Of a stretch of 64,000 nt of DNA, positions 9,679-18,364 are shown one piece after another; the first letter of the stretch is position 1, and every line of letters begins with the position of its first letter. A program made the translations under genes and the position numbers. Source of the stretch: Anaerolinea thermolimosa (GTDB lineage: Bacteria > Chloroflexota > Anaerolineae > Anaerolineales > Anaerolineaceae); NCBI RefSeq assembly GCF_001050195.2, contig NZ_DF967965.1:804885-868884 (forward strand), given 5' to 3'. Under the pieces are notes generated by a model that did not search any database, was not told where the DNA came from, and saw only the letters and a list, made by a program, of their open reading frames with translations.

Positions 9679-11468
9679 GCGGCCACCTCCATCCATTCAC
9701 TTAAACCAAGTTCTTCAAGCTTTGTGCGCAATGGGACGCCGTTTTCATCCCATCCTCGCGCGCGGTAATACTCTTTGAGCATGGGTTCGAGGTGATTGAC
9801 CCACCCCTTGCTCGGACCATCGGGAATGGCCTCCTGCAACAGACGCGGCGGGAGGGTATCATCGGCGCGGGTAAATCCCTCGCGGAGGTTGTACAACCGT
9901 TCCAGGTTCCATACCCGTTCTCCGACACGAATCAGATCACCCGTGGCGTACTTGATCCCGGTGATGGCACTGAGTGCGCGGGCAAAATACTCCTCGGCCA
10001 CACCCATATTCGTAAATTTACAGATCACCAGTGAATCGATTGCCGCCGCGGCGTTCTGGTGAAGGATGACATAGGATGATTTCCCCTGCACCTGGAAGCG
10101 GTCGATCAGTTTGGGGAGGCCAAGCACTTCCAGCCCGAGCATATTGCCGCGCATGTGGCAGGCTCCGCGATTGGAGGTGGCATAGAGGAGGCCCTGGCCC
10201 TGCATCCCGCGCGGGTCATAGGCGGGCATTTCGAGGCCTTTCACCGACATTGAGAGGTCAGGTCGTCCCACTTTGGTTGCAAGCCGCAGGCTGCCATCAG
10301 CCAGTTCTGCGCCTACATCGCGCCGGTATGCCATGGCTTCAAGAGTAGGGGCGAGAAGGTCTGCCCGCCCGAACCGGAGGTCGCTGTCGAGCAATCCCAG
10401 TTCGCTGAGTTCCATAGCACAGGCGATCGTTGATCCGGCAGAGATAGTATCCATGCCCAGATCATTGCAGAGGGTGTTGGCCTCAATGATGGCGGCGAGG
10501 TCGTTGATCCCGCATTGCGCTCCAAACGCCCAGGTCGTTTCGTATTCCGGTCCTTCGCCTTCCACTTTGTCGGTCTTGCTCACCCGGGTACAGCCGATGG
10601 GGCAGGCCCAGCAGGCCGTATTTTTAACCAGATACTTTTCTTTGAGGGTCTCTCCAGAAATATCTTCGGCGTGTTCAAATTGAGCCTGCCTGAAATTTCG
10701 GGTAGGGAGAGCTCCCACGGCATTGACAATGTTCATCATCACCACGGTGCCGAATTCGGGTAAGGCCTGGCTGGTAAGGGGGCTGGCTTTGAGGAGCTTA
10801 CGAGTTTCGTACAGCATGAACTTGAACAGTTCCTGGTCGAGGACTTCGGGGCGGTCTTTACCCTCAACCACGATGGCTTTGAGATTCTTACTTCCCATGA
10901 CAGCCCCTGGCCCACCCCGCGCCAGGCTTCGCTCGCCATCGTTCATAATGGCAGCGATGCGAGAGAGGTTCTCTCCGGCTGGCCCAATACAGAGTACATT
11001 GCGGCGGTTGTTGTTTTGCCCCAGCAGAGAAGTGGTCTCACGAACCCGTTTTCCCCAGAGACCAGAGGCATCTTTAATGTGTACTCCTGCGGGGGTAATT
11101 TCCAGGTACACAGGGCTGGGCGATTTACCACGTACGATGAGTCCATCAAAGCCGGTACGTTTGAACTGCATTCCCCAGTACCCGCCAGAGTTTGCATCCA
11201 GCACGGTGCCGGTGAGGGGGCTTTTTGTGCTGACCGAAAAGCGGTTGCTGGTTTGATAACCGGTGCCAGTGAGCGGCCCGGTGGTAAAAATGAGAACATT
11301 GCGCTCTGATAGCGGGTCGACATCTGGCCCGACCTCATCCCAGAGCAGTCGCGCTCCCAATCCGCGCCCGCCCAGATACTGCTGTGCCATTTCCATGTCC
11401 AGCGGTTTGATGGTTATTTCACCGCTGGTGAGGTTGACATCCAGGATTTTTCCCATCCAGCCACCCAT
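9675..11468 (-). CDS. aor: Aldehyde:ferredoxin oxidoreductase (tungsten-dependent AOR family)
   Basis: A 597-residue protein of the usual AOR length. The N-terminal domain has the pterin-binding pattern (GGRGLGARLLW, TGPLTGT, NRFSVSTKSP, ARGGPGAVMGSKNLKA). The [4Fe-4S] ligands are C286, C289, C293 in CWACPIGC and C483 in VICKF. AORs oxidise aldehydes to acids with reduction of ferredoxin, using a bis-pyranopterin tungsten cofactor, and are found mainly in anaerobes. The ATG at 11468 has a strong AAGGAGGT seven bases upstream. The following class II aldolase overlaps it, making a two-gene operon closed by the terminator at 9020-9057. The substrate is unknown; lactaldehyde from fucose or rhamnose breakdown is a reasonable guess. 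Confidence 0.93.
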   Translation of the reverse strand: MGGWMGKILDVNLTSGEITIKPLDMEMAQQYLGGRGLGARLLWDEVGPDVDPLSERNVLIFTTGPLTGTGYQTSNRFSVSTKSPLTGTVLDANSGGYWGMQFKRTGFDGLIVRGKSPSPVYLEITPAGVHIKDASGLWGKRVRETTSLLGQNNNRRNVLCIGPAGENLSRIAAIMNDGERSLARGGPGAVMGSKNLKAIVVEGKDRPEVLDQELFKFMLYETRKLLKASPLTSQALPEFGTVVMMNIVNAVGALPTRNFRQAQFEHAEDISGETLKEKYLVKNTACWACPIGCTRVSKTDKVEGEGPEYETTWAFGAQCGINDLAAIIEANTLCNDLGMDTISAGSTIACAMELSELGLLDSDLRFGRADLLAPTLEAMAYRRDVGAELADGSLRLATKVGRPDLSMSVKGLEMPAYDPRGMQGQGLLYATSNRGACHMRGNMLGLEVLGLPKLIDRFQVQGKSSYVILHQNAAAAIDSLVICKFTNMGVAEEYFARALSAITGIKYATGDLIRVGERVWNLERLYNLREGFTRADDTLPPRLLQEAIPDGPSKGWVNHLEPMLKEYYRARGWDENGVPLRTKLEELGLSEWMEVAA

Positions 11469-11548
11469 GAGAGTTACCTCCTTCTGCTTATGGTTAAATC
11501 AAAAACACTCCGAGGGATTTTACGATTTCTATCTTATCATAATGTTTA

Positions 11549-11578
11549 GAAAGTGAATGAAATCATTTGAAAGTGAAT
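11549..11578. repeat. Direct repeat GAAAGTGAAT upstream of AOR
   Basis: Two exact copies of GAAAGTGAAT (11549-11558 and 11569-11578) start 20 bases apart, about two helical turns, in the region upstream of the AOR gene. A minus-strand TATGAT lies next to them (+ strand ATCATA, 11537-11542). A regulator binding site is possible but unproven. Confidence 0.4.
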
Positions 11579-11615
11579 TCTCACCCGGGGAGGATTCGCG
11601 GAGCCTTAGAAAAGG

Positions 11616-13538
11616 TCAATTGTGTGGAGGTTGGGGGTTATCGCGGCGAAGGGGCCCCGTGCCTTTTTTCCTGGCCTTGTCTTCGTACATCAGGTTGTCG
11701 GCTTCTTTCATCACGTCGACAAGGCGGCTTCCGGCCAGGCTGGTGGCTGCCCCGATAGCCAGACTGATCGGTAATCCCTGGGTGGCGGCATTCACGGCGT
11801 TGACCTTTTCATTGAGGCGACGTAAGATGGCCTGGGCGGTCTCCTGACCGGTGGCCGGAAGAAGGACGGCAAACTCGTCCCCCCCGATTCGGGCGATAAT
11901 GTCTTCAGAGCGGAATGATTCTCGCATCACCTGAGCGATGGAGCGGAGCAGATCGTCACCGGCGGCATGGCCGTAAGTGTCGTTGGTGTTTTTCAGGTTG
12001 TTCACATCAATCATCACAATGGTCACCGGGTACAAACGACTGTTCTGCAGGCGTTCCAGCTCTGTTTCAAAAAATGCACGGTTGAAGAGGCCGGTGAGGG
12101 CATCATGGTTGCTGAGGAATTTCAATTGTTCTTCCGTGGCCTTCCGTTCGGTGATATCTGTCATGACCAGGATGATGGATGTAATCTGGCCTTCCTGGCG
12201 CACTGGCCCAAGGATCACTTCATAATAGACGAACCCTGATGGCTCGGGCAGTTCGAATTCCATGCGCTGGGGCTTGCCGCTTGAGAATACGGCATCTACG
12301 GCGCGGTGGAAGGCAGGCCTTACGCCAGGGGGGAGCAGAGAAAAGATATCCTTACCGATGATTTCGCCAGCGGTCTTGATGAAAGGCCGGTTCATCCAGC
12401 TGATGTGCCGGTGGAGGTCAATGGTCAGGATGATAATGGGCGCATTTTCTGCCAGGCCCCGCCAGCGCGCTTCGGAGTCTTTGAGGGCGGTTTCGGCAAT
12501 TTTCCGGGAGGTAACGTCTTGAACGGCGCCGAAAATGTGGGTGACGCGCTGTTCTTCGTCACTCCAGATGGGTTGAAGATAGTCTCTCAACCAGATGATC
12601 TCACCATGTTTCGAAAGAATTCGGTACTCGATGACGACCGGCTGGTTGGAAAGGGCAAAGGTATAAGCCTCGACCGTCTTCAGGTGATCTTCGGGATGTT
12701 CCAGAGATCTCCAGCTCTTTCTGACCGCAGACAGTTCTTCAAATTGAAAGCCTGTAATTCGTTCGAACGCTCCGCTCACCCAATCAATTTGCACTTCATT
12801 GTTGGGATGGACTGTGGCGGAATAGATGAAATCGGAGGTGAGTTGAGAAATGATTCGGTGGCGTTGTTCACTTTCATACAGAGCCTGTTCGACTTTTTTC
12901 CGGTCGGTGATGTTGATAAAGGTTAATTGAAGCGCTGGATGACCGGCAAACGTCACCCGGCTGACGTATAACTCCAGCCAGAAGGTCATCCCACGCCGAT
13001 TCAGCAGGCGTACTTCCCTGCGCACCGAGGGTGATTCCAGGTCTTCTGTCTGGAGAAGACGCCGGACATTTTCACGATCATCGGGATGAAAACACTGGCT
13101 GAAGCGGTTGCCATCCATTCCGTGAATTTGTTCGGGCGGCAGGCCGGTGAGGTAGCTGAGGGCGTGGTTTGAGAACACCAGATGCGCCTGTTGAAATACG
13201 GCCAGGCCCTGGGTGGAATTCTCTACAAACAGGCGATAAAGATCTTCAGAGCGTTGGGTTTGAATGAAAACCGGCTGGAGCCTCCAGATGGCCAGAAGTA
13301 AGATTATAGAGAAAAGTAAATGCCCCCATTCAAGGGTGGGTGAAAGGGGTTCACTCGAAGGAGGAAGCAGATAAACAACGACCTGAAGCCCTTTGAGCAG
13401 GGCAATCACTACAAAAACACCACAGAATATTCTCCATTCTTTCTGCCAGGAAGCAACAGGTATGAGGCGGAATGCCTGGTAGGCGACGACGGCCTGGATG
13501 ATGGCTGAGATTGTGGTAATGATGATGGTTGGATCCAT
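11616..13538 (-). CDS. Membrane-anchored diguanylate cyclase with PAS domains
   Basis: A 640-residue signalling protein. Three hydrophobic segments lie in the first ~90 residues (about 3-25, 37-59, 71-87), followed by three PAS-type sensory units (approximately 100-210, 225-345 with the PAC-like IFGAVQDVTSRK, 350-465 with ILVMTDITERK) and a GGDEF domain (about 470-635). The active site GGDEF is intact in ARIGGDEFAVLL, and an RxxD inhibitory site (RSED) sits exactly five residues before it, so c-di-GMP synthesis with product inhibition is expected. No EAL domain. A minus-strand TATAAT lies upstream near 13585, and the ATG is preceded by AGAAGGG. It appears monocistronic. Confidence 0.9.
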   Translation of the reverse strand: MDPTIIITTISAIIQAVVAYQAFRLIPVASWQKEWRIFCGVFVVIALLKGLQVVVYLLPPSSEPLSPTLEWGHLLFSIILLLAIWRLQPVFIQTQRSEDLYRLFVENSTQGLAVFQQAHLVFSNHALSYLTGLPPEQIHGMDGNRFSQCFHPDDRENVRRLLQTEDLESPSVRREVRLLNRRGMTFWLELYVSRVTFAGHPALQLTFINITDRKKVEQALYESEQRHRIISQLTSDFIYSATVHPNNEVQIDWVSGAFERITGFQFEELSAVRKSWRSLEHPEDHLKTVEAYTFALSNQPVVIEYRILSKHGEIIWLRDYLQPIWSDEEQRVTHIFGAVQDVTSRKIAETALKDSEARWRGLAENAPIIILTIDLHRHISWMNRPFIKTAGEIIGKDIFSLLPPGVRPAFHRAVDAVFSSGKPQRMEFELPEPSGFVYYEVILGPVRQEGQITSIILVMTDITERKATEEQLKFLSNHDALTGLFNRAFFETELERLQNSRLYPVTIVMIDVNNLKNTNDTYGHAAGDDLLRSIAQVMRESFRSEDIIARIGGDEFAVLLPATGQETAQAILRRLNEKVNAVNAATQGLPISLAIGAATSLAGSRLVDVMKEADNLMYEDKARKKGTGPLRRDNPQPPHN

Positions 13539-13631
13539 CCCCCTGAAACCCTTCTGCAGTTAGATTGCAGTAATAATTTGAAATATTATACGTGATATTG
13601 GGGTGGAATGTCTTAAGAAACTTGCAAAGAG

Positions 13632-14645
13632 TCAACGCGGTGGGGGAGCGGTTGACCCCCTCAATACCAGGGCTGAAGGGAGGATGATCTGATTGGAATC
13701 CAGAGCCTCGCCTTTGAGGATGCGGATCAAGGCTCGCGTGGCCGATTCGATCATTTCTTCCAGCGGCTGATGTACGGTGGTAAGGCCTGGCCAGATATTT
13801 TTGGACATGGCAAAATCGTCGTATCCGCAGATCGATAATTGATCGGGGATGCGCAGGCCAATTTCGTGAGCGGCGAAGATCACCCCGTAGGCGGCCTCAT
13901 CGTTTCCAGCGAAGATCGCTGTGGGGGGAGAGGGCAGGTCCATCAACAGGCGGGTGGCCGTATACCCACCGTCAAAAGTAAATTCCGAATCCCGAATCAG
14001 GGTGGGATCAATCGGCAGGCCTGCGGCAAGCAGGGCGTTCTGGTACCCGGCCAGGCGGTCAAAGCTGGCGCGCATGTTGCGTGGGCCCATGAGAAAAGCA
14101 ATGCGCCGATGCCCCAGGGAAAGCAGGTGCTCCGTCACCTGCCGGGCTCCGAGCACGTCATCTCCGGCCACGAAGGGAATGGTATCGGAACGGTGGAACG
14201 GATTGATTTGCACCAGCGGCACTTTATACGTACCGAGTAAATCGGCGACAAAATCCTCGGCATCACAGGGCGGGGTGGTGACAAATCCGTCGATGTGCTG
14301 TTCGCTGATCAGGCTGACGAGTTTACGTTTGGAGCGGGAATGGGTCGGGAAGTAGGGCTGGATCAGGATATCATAATTCTCTTCGTAGCCAATATCCATG
14401 ACCCGGGAAAGAATAGCCGAAGAAGGCTGGAGGAGACCCGGGTAAAGCAGGATACAGATCATAAACGATTTGTTCTGGGCCAGCCTGCGGGCCGAGATAT
14501 TTGGGGCATAACCCACCGCACGAATAGCTGCCTGAACGCGGGCGCGCGTCTCTTCAGAGACGTAAGGCTCTCCGTTGATGACTCTTGACACGGTTTTAAT
14601 CGAGCACCCGGCCATGCGGGCTACGTCTTTGATTGTGGCTGGCAT
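13632..14645 (-). CDS. LacI-family transcriptional regulator
   Basis: A 337-residue regulator: N-terminal helix-turn-helix with hinge (ATIKDVARMAGCSIKTVSRVINGEPYVSEETRARV), then a periplasmic-binding-protein-like effector domain (LSLGHRRIAFLMGP, FAGNDEAAYGV, LSICGYDDFAMS, TTVHQPLEEM). The frame extends upstream to 14738, but the ATG at 14645 has AGGAGGGAGGAG before it and gives the standard LacI N-terminus. It is divergent from the UroD-Trx/CobW pair; the 14-bp palindrome TGACAACGTTGTCA in the intervening promoter is the likely operator. The effector is probably a sugar but cannot be named. Confidence 0.92.
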   Translation of the reverse strand: MPATIKDVARMAGCSIKTVSRVINGEPYVSEETRARVQAAIRAVGYAPNISARRLAQNKSFMICILLYPGLLQPSSAILSRVMDIGYEENYDILIQPYFPTHSRSKRKLVSLISEQHIDGFVTTPPCDAEDFVADLLGTYKVPLVQINPFHRSDTIPFVAGDDVLGARQVTEHLLSLGHRRIAFLMGPRNMRASFDRLAGYQNALLAAGLPIDPTLIRDSEFTFDGGYTATRLLMDLPSPPTAIFAGNDEAAYGVIFAAHEIGLRIPDQLSICGYDDFAMSKNIWPGLTTVHQPLEEMIESATRALIRILKGEALDSNQIILPSALVLRGSTAPPPR

Positions 14646-14760
14646 GGTGTATGGCTCCTCCCTCCTACCTACCAGAATTATAGTCGAAGAAAGCCCCCCT
14701 GTTGAGTTGAGAAGCGGGTGTTTGGGGATGAAAATCATCTGACAGCGATATCTTTTGTGA

Positions 14761-14789
14761 TTGACAACGTTGTCAGTTTGGAATATAGT
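14761..14789 (+). promoter_or_regulatory. Promoter of the UroD-Trx/CobW operon
   Basis: TTGACA (14761-14766) and TATAGT (14784-14789) with a 17-bp spacer: a near-consensus sigma-70-type promoter. The expected start is about 14796, leaving a leader of some 35 bases with GGAG at 14820-14823 before the ATG at 14832. Confidence 0.75.
14762..14775. promoter_or_regulatory. LacI-family operator palindrome
   Basis: The perfect 14-bp palindrome TGACAACGTTGTCA has the central CG typical of LacI-family operators. It covers the -35 box and part of the spacer of the promoter for the downstream genes, so a bound repressor would block RNA polymerase. The nearest candidate regulator is the divergent LacI gene starting at 14645. 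Confidence 0.75.
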
Positions 14790-14831
14790 TGAGTCAGTAA
14801 TTCGCCATCACCTCAATTTGGAGCCGTTCTC

Positions 14832-16223
14832 ATGTCCAATTCCTCTCATCGCCCTCATGGAAAAGAATTATTGCTGGCTGCATTGCGCCATGAAGCTCCG
14901 GGTGCCATTCCCTGGGTGCCTTTCGCCGGAGTCCACGCCGGAAAGCTACGCGGGTTTTCTGCGCTGGAGGTGCTCCAGCAACCAGAAAAATTGCTTGAGG
15001 CTCTGCTGGCTGTGAACGAGCTTTATGACCCCGATGGTCAACCGGTGCTTTTTGACCTGCAAGTAGAGGCGGAAATTTTAGGATGCGAGCTGGCCTGGGC
15101 GCCGTTTGCGCCGCCAAGTGTGGTTTCTCATCCCCTCGAAACCCGCCTGGAGCTTCCCAAACACCTCCCGGAGCCCGATGAGGGGCGCCTCCCGATGATT
15201 CTGGAGACCATGCGAAAAATGAAGGAGATGGTTGGGGAGAAAACGGCGCTCTACGGGTTAATTTGCGGCCCGATGACGCTGGCTTCGCATCTCCGGGGAA
15301 CCGAAATTTTCATGGATACCTTCGATCATCCGGATTTTCTGGAGGGGTTGATTGGCTATTGCCGCGATGTCAATTTGCGTATGGCTGAGCTATATCACCA
15401 GGCCGGGATGGATGTGATCGCGGTTGTTGACCCGGTGGTTTCACAGGTATCTCCGCGCCATTTTAAACAATACCTCCTTAAGCCCTTTACCGAGGTGTTC
15501 CGGGCGATCAGACAGATGGGGGCTTATTCTTCCTTTTTCGTCTGTGGAGATGCGACCAAAAACCTTGAGTGGATGTGCCAGACCGCGCCCGATTCTATTT
15601 CGGTGGATGAGAATATCCATTTACCGACAGCCAGAGAAATCACCGAGCGTTACAACATTGTGATCGGTGGGAATATCCCCCTGACGACCTGTATGTTGCT
15701 GGGTACGCAACAGGATAATATGAAATATGTCGTCGATTTGCTGGAACGGTTGGGGGCCATTGACGGGATAGACACGTTCAAGAACTTTATTCTTGCACCG
15801 GGCTGTGATATGCCCTACGATACTCCTGTTGAGAATACCGTGGCAGTGGTTCAGGCGGTGCGTGATCCTGCCACCACCCGACGCATGCTTGCCAATTATG
15901 AAAGCCACACTTTCGATCTGGAAGTGACTCTGCCCGATTACAGTCGTCTGGAAAAACCACTGGTTGAAGTGTTTACGCTGGACTCGGATACCTGCGCGGC
16001 CTGCGGGTATATGCTCAGTGCGGCCCGCCGGGCTGTAGAGTCGCTCAATGGGCAGGTGGATCTGGTGGAATATAAATTTACCCGACCAGAGAATGTAGCC
16101 CGGATTAAAAAAATGGGGGTCAAGAACCTTCCATCGCTTTATATTAACGGCGAATTGAAGTATTCATCGATCATTCCGGGAAACCGCGAACTTCTGGAGG
16201 CGATTCGACAGGTGATGCGATGA
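14832..16223 (+). CDS. MtaA/UroD-family methyltransferase-like protein fused to a thioredoxin-like domain
   Basis: A 463-residue two-domain protein. Residues about 10-350 follow the uroporphyrinogen decarboxylase / MtaA-CmuA methyltransferase superfamily (LLAALRHEAPGAIPWVPF, ICGPMTLASHL, VDPVVSQVSPRHFKQYLLKPF, ISVDENIHL, IGGNIP, FILAPGCDMPYDTP). In MtaA, zinc is bound by His-X-Cys and a later Cys; here F236-V-C238 lacks the histidine while C238 and C325 are kept. Residues ~372-463 are a thioredoxin-like domain with CAAC at 388-391 and the cis-proline segment LPSLYI. A canonical heme-pathway UroD would lack this extension, so a corrinoid or thiol methyl-transfer role is more likely, though unproven. 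The CobW gene overlaps by 4 bases. LacI operator in the promoter. Confidence 0.82.
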   Translation: MSNSSHRPHGKELLLAALRHEAPGAIPWVPFAGVHAGKLRGFSALEVLQQPEKLLEALLAVNELYDPDGQPVLFDLQVEAEILGCELAWAPFAPPSVVSHPLETRLELPKHLPEPDEGRLPMILETMRKMKEMVGEKTALYGLICGPMTLASHLRGTEIFMDTFDHPDFLEGLIGYCRDVNLRMAELYHQAGMDVIAVVDPVVSQVSPRHFKQYLLKPFTEVFRAIRQMGAYSSFFVCGDATKNLEWMCQTAPDSISVDENIHLPTAREITERYNIVIGGNIPLTTCMLLGTQQDNMKYVVDLLERLGAIDGIDTFKNFILAPGCDMPYDTPVENTVAVVQAVRDPATTRRMLANYESHTFDLEVTLPDYSRLEKPLVEVFTLDSDTCAACGYMLSAARRAVESLNGQVDLVEYKFTRPENVARIKKMGVKNLPSLYINGELKYSSIIPGNRELLEAIRQVMR

Positions 16224-17290
16224 AACTACACCTGGTAGGTGGATTTTTAGGGAGCGGTAAGACGACAGCCATCATTCAGGCGTGTAAACGGTTGCTGCGA
16301 ACCGGCCGAAGGGTAGGGGTGGTTACCAACGACCAGGGAAAATTCCTGGTGGATACGGCATTTTTCCGCCTGGAAGATGTGCCCGCCGTAGAAGTGGCCG
16401 GGGGATGCTTTTGTTGCCATTATGTTGACCTGGAGCAGAAACTGGGCGAATTGATGGGTAGCATTCGGCCAGACGTAATCTTTGCCGAAGCGGTGGGTTC
16501 GTGTGCCGACCTGGTGGCAACGGTTCTCAAGCCACTGGCGCAGTTTCGGGCGTCAGAGTTGGCTCCCACCAGTCTGAGTGTTTTTACTGACGCGCGATTA
16601 CTGCTCCACTTTTTACGCGGAGATGCAATGCCCTTCAGTGACGAGGTCGTTTATATTTTCGAGAAGCAGATTGAAGAGGCTGGCCTGGTAGTGATTAATA
16701 AAATGGATTTACTTACACCGCAAGCCATGGTCGAGGTGCAAGGTTTATTCGGTCGAGCTTATCCTGAGAAGAATGCCATCATGCAAAATTCCCTGGCGGA
16801 AGATGGCGTGCAGGCCTGGCTTGATTGGCTGGACTTACAGGCTGAGCCCAGGATGGGTGCAACATTGGACATAGATTATCTGCGTTACGGTGAAGGGGAG
16901 GCCAGGCTTGCCTGGTATGATGCACAGGTGCATCTGGTTGTCTCGGATGGCGACGCGTCGGTTGGCGTAAAAACACTCATTGCGACGGTTCTGGAGGAGC
17001 TGGAAGCCTGCAAAGCCCGGGTGGGGCACCTTAAATGGATGATTGAGGGAGAGGCAGGGGGTGGTAAACTGAGTTTTCTGTCTCTTCCCGATCCAACCTG
17101 GGAACAAAGCCTGCCCGCCCGGATTGGCAGGCAGGCTCGTATTCTGATGAATGCGCGGGTTGAAATGAGCGCAGACGAATTACGCGCTCTATGCCGGAGG
17201 GCCTTCGAAAGATCAGGTGTTGCCGTGCAGGTGGAAGAAGAATCAGCGTTTCATCCTGGCCAACCCCGACCGACCCACCGCTTGATTTAG
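16220..17290 (+). CDS. CobW/COG0523-family metallochaperone GTPase
   Basis: A 356-residue G3E GTPase. Walker A is GGFLGSGKTT (residues 7-16), the metal-binding CxCC motif sits in GGCFCC (61-66), and the guanine-specificity motif is NKMD. The C-terminal ~100 residues correspond to the CobW C-terminal region. Family members deliver Zn2+, Co2+ or other metals to client enzymes in a GTP-dependent way. The 4-base overlap with the UroD-Trx gene suggests that this protein loads the metal site of that enzyme. The last 4 bases overlap the end of the convergent dehydrogenase gene. Confidence 0.9.
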   Translation: MKLHLVGGFLGSGKTTAIIQACKRLLRTGRRVGVVTNDQGKFLVDTAFFRLEDVPAVEVAGGCFCCHYVDLEQKLGELMGSIRPDVIFAEAVGSCADLVATVLKPLAQFRASELAPTSLSVFTDARLLLHFLRGDAMPFSDEVVYIFEKQIEEAGLVVINKMDLLTPQAMVEVQGLFGRAYPEKNAIMQNSLAEDGVQAWLDWLDLQAEPRMGATLDIDYLRYGEGEARLAWYDAQVHLVVSDGDASVGVKTLIATVLEELEACKARVGHLKWMIEGEAGGGKLSFLSLPDPTWEQSLPARIGRQARILMNARVEMSADELRALCRRAFERSGVAVQVEEESAFHPGQPRPTHRLI

Positions 17291-18321
17291 ACCCTTATTT
17301 CTATTCGTTGCCCTGTTTCTGCCGATTCGATGGCGCTGAAGACCATGGCCAGGCTTTTAATGTTATCGGTGCAAATTGTCTCCGGGAGGCGGTTATTCTC
17401 AAGACACTCAAAGAAATCTCGAATTTGCCCCGCATGCCCCCCGGTTTTTTCTGTGGCGTTCCATGGAGCAGGTTCTACTTCTTCCCATTCAGAAAAGAAC
17501 CCCCCGGTTTTCTTTACTCTTTGAACGCGGATGGTTTCTTCACCATCCCAGAGAATGGATCCCCGGGTGCCGATGATCCGCCAGGCCGCGTTCCATGAGG
17601 TGTTCAGCCCTTCGGCGCACCAGCTTCCATGATACCCGTAGTGAATGCCCTCGCTCATTTCGAAAATGGCATCCGCAGACGCGTCGTGATCATACCAGGA
17701 GCCAGCCGGGTTCCATTCATGGCAGAAAGCAGTCAGCGGGTCGGCTCCGGCGAGGAAACGGGCGGCATCAAAGGTGTGAATGGCCATATCGAGCAAAAGC
17801 ACGTGGCGCATTCGGTCGCGGAACCCCCCAAAGTGGGCGCCGATGAAGAAATCGCTGTAGAGGGTGGTTATCTGGCCGATACTGCCGGTCTCAATGAGTT
17901 GGCGGACGCGTCGGATGTTGGCGTCATATCGCCGATTCTGGATCACTGCAAAAATTTTTCCGGCTTTTTGTGCGGCATCGACCATTTCGCGGGCGTGAGC
18001 CATGGTATCGGCGAGAGGTTTTTCTCCCAGTACATGGCACCCATGCTGTAAAGCTGTGAGGGTTACTGAATAATGGGCTTCGGGCACGGCGCAATCAAAG
18101 ACGACATCGGGGGAGGTACGCTTCAGGGTGGCAGCGAGATCGTCCGAAAGAAGGGCAGTTTCCAGGCCGTATTCCTGAGCCCGCTTTTGCGCCGCTTCTG
18201 GATGGATATCTACCAGTCCGACGATTTTGATGTGAGGGAGGTTCTTCAGGGCATCGAGCCAGGCGCGGCTGATCCCCCCGCATCCGGCCAGAACGACTTT
18301 CCAGGTGGTGGGTGGCATCAT
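17287..18321 (-). CDS. Gfo/Idh/MocA-family NAD(P)-dependent oxidoreductase
   Basis: A 344-residue sugar or cyclitol dehydrogenase family protein. The N-terminal Rossmann fold shows VVLAGCGGISRAW (GxGxxS-type), VGLVDIHPEAA, and the family motif GEKPLA containing the catalytic lysine of the EKP triad; the C-terminal domain includes DMAIHTFDAARFL with the usual Asp/His. The frame opens at 18429 but overlaps deoC heavily; ATG 18321 with GGAG upstream (GGAGTACCC) gives the proper N-terminus. It is the last gene of the DeoR-led operon, 43 bases after deoC. The substrate is not predictable from sequence. Confidence 0.88.
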   Translation of the reverse strand: MMPPTTWKVVLAGCGGISRAWLDALKNLPHIKIVGLVDIHPEAAQKRAQEYGLETALLSDDLAATLKRTSPDVVFDCAVPEAHYSVTLTALQHGCHVLGEKPLADTMAHAREMVDAAQKAGKIFAVIQNRRYDANIRRVRQLIETGSIGQITTLYSDFFIGAHFGGFRDRMRHVLLLDMAIHTFDAARFLAGADPLTAFCHEWNPAGSWYDHDASADAIFEMSEGIHYGYHGSWCAEGLNTSWNAAWRIIGTRGSILWDGEETIRVQRVKKTGGFFSEWEEVEPAPWNATEKTGGHAGQIRDFFECLENNRLPETICTDNIKSLAMVFSAIESAETGQRIEIRV

Positions 18322-18364
18322 GGGTACTCCGAAGTGAGGTGAAAGTTCCAGGGGTGGAATGAGC

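Noticed and set aside
12306-12926. 206-residue plus-strand open frame
   Set aside because: It is antisense to the PAS/GGDEF gene, has no recognisable domain and no ribosome binding site; it is a by-product of high-GC codon use.
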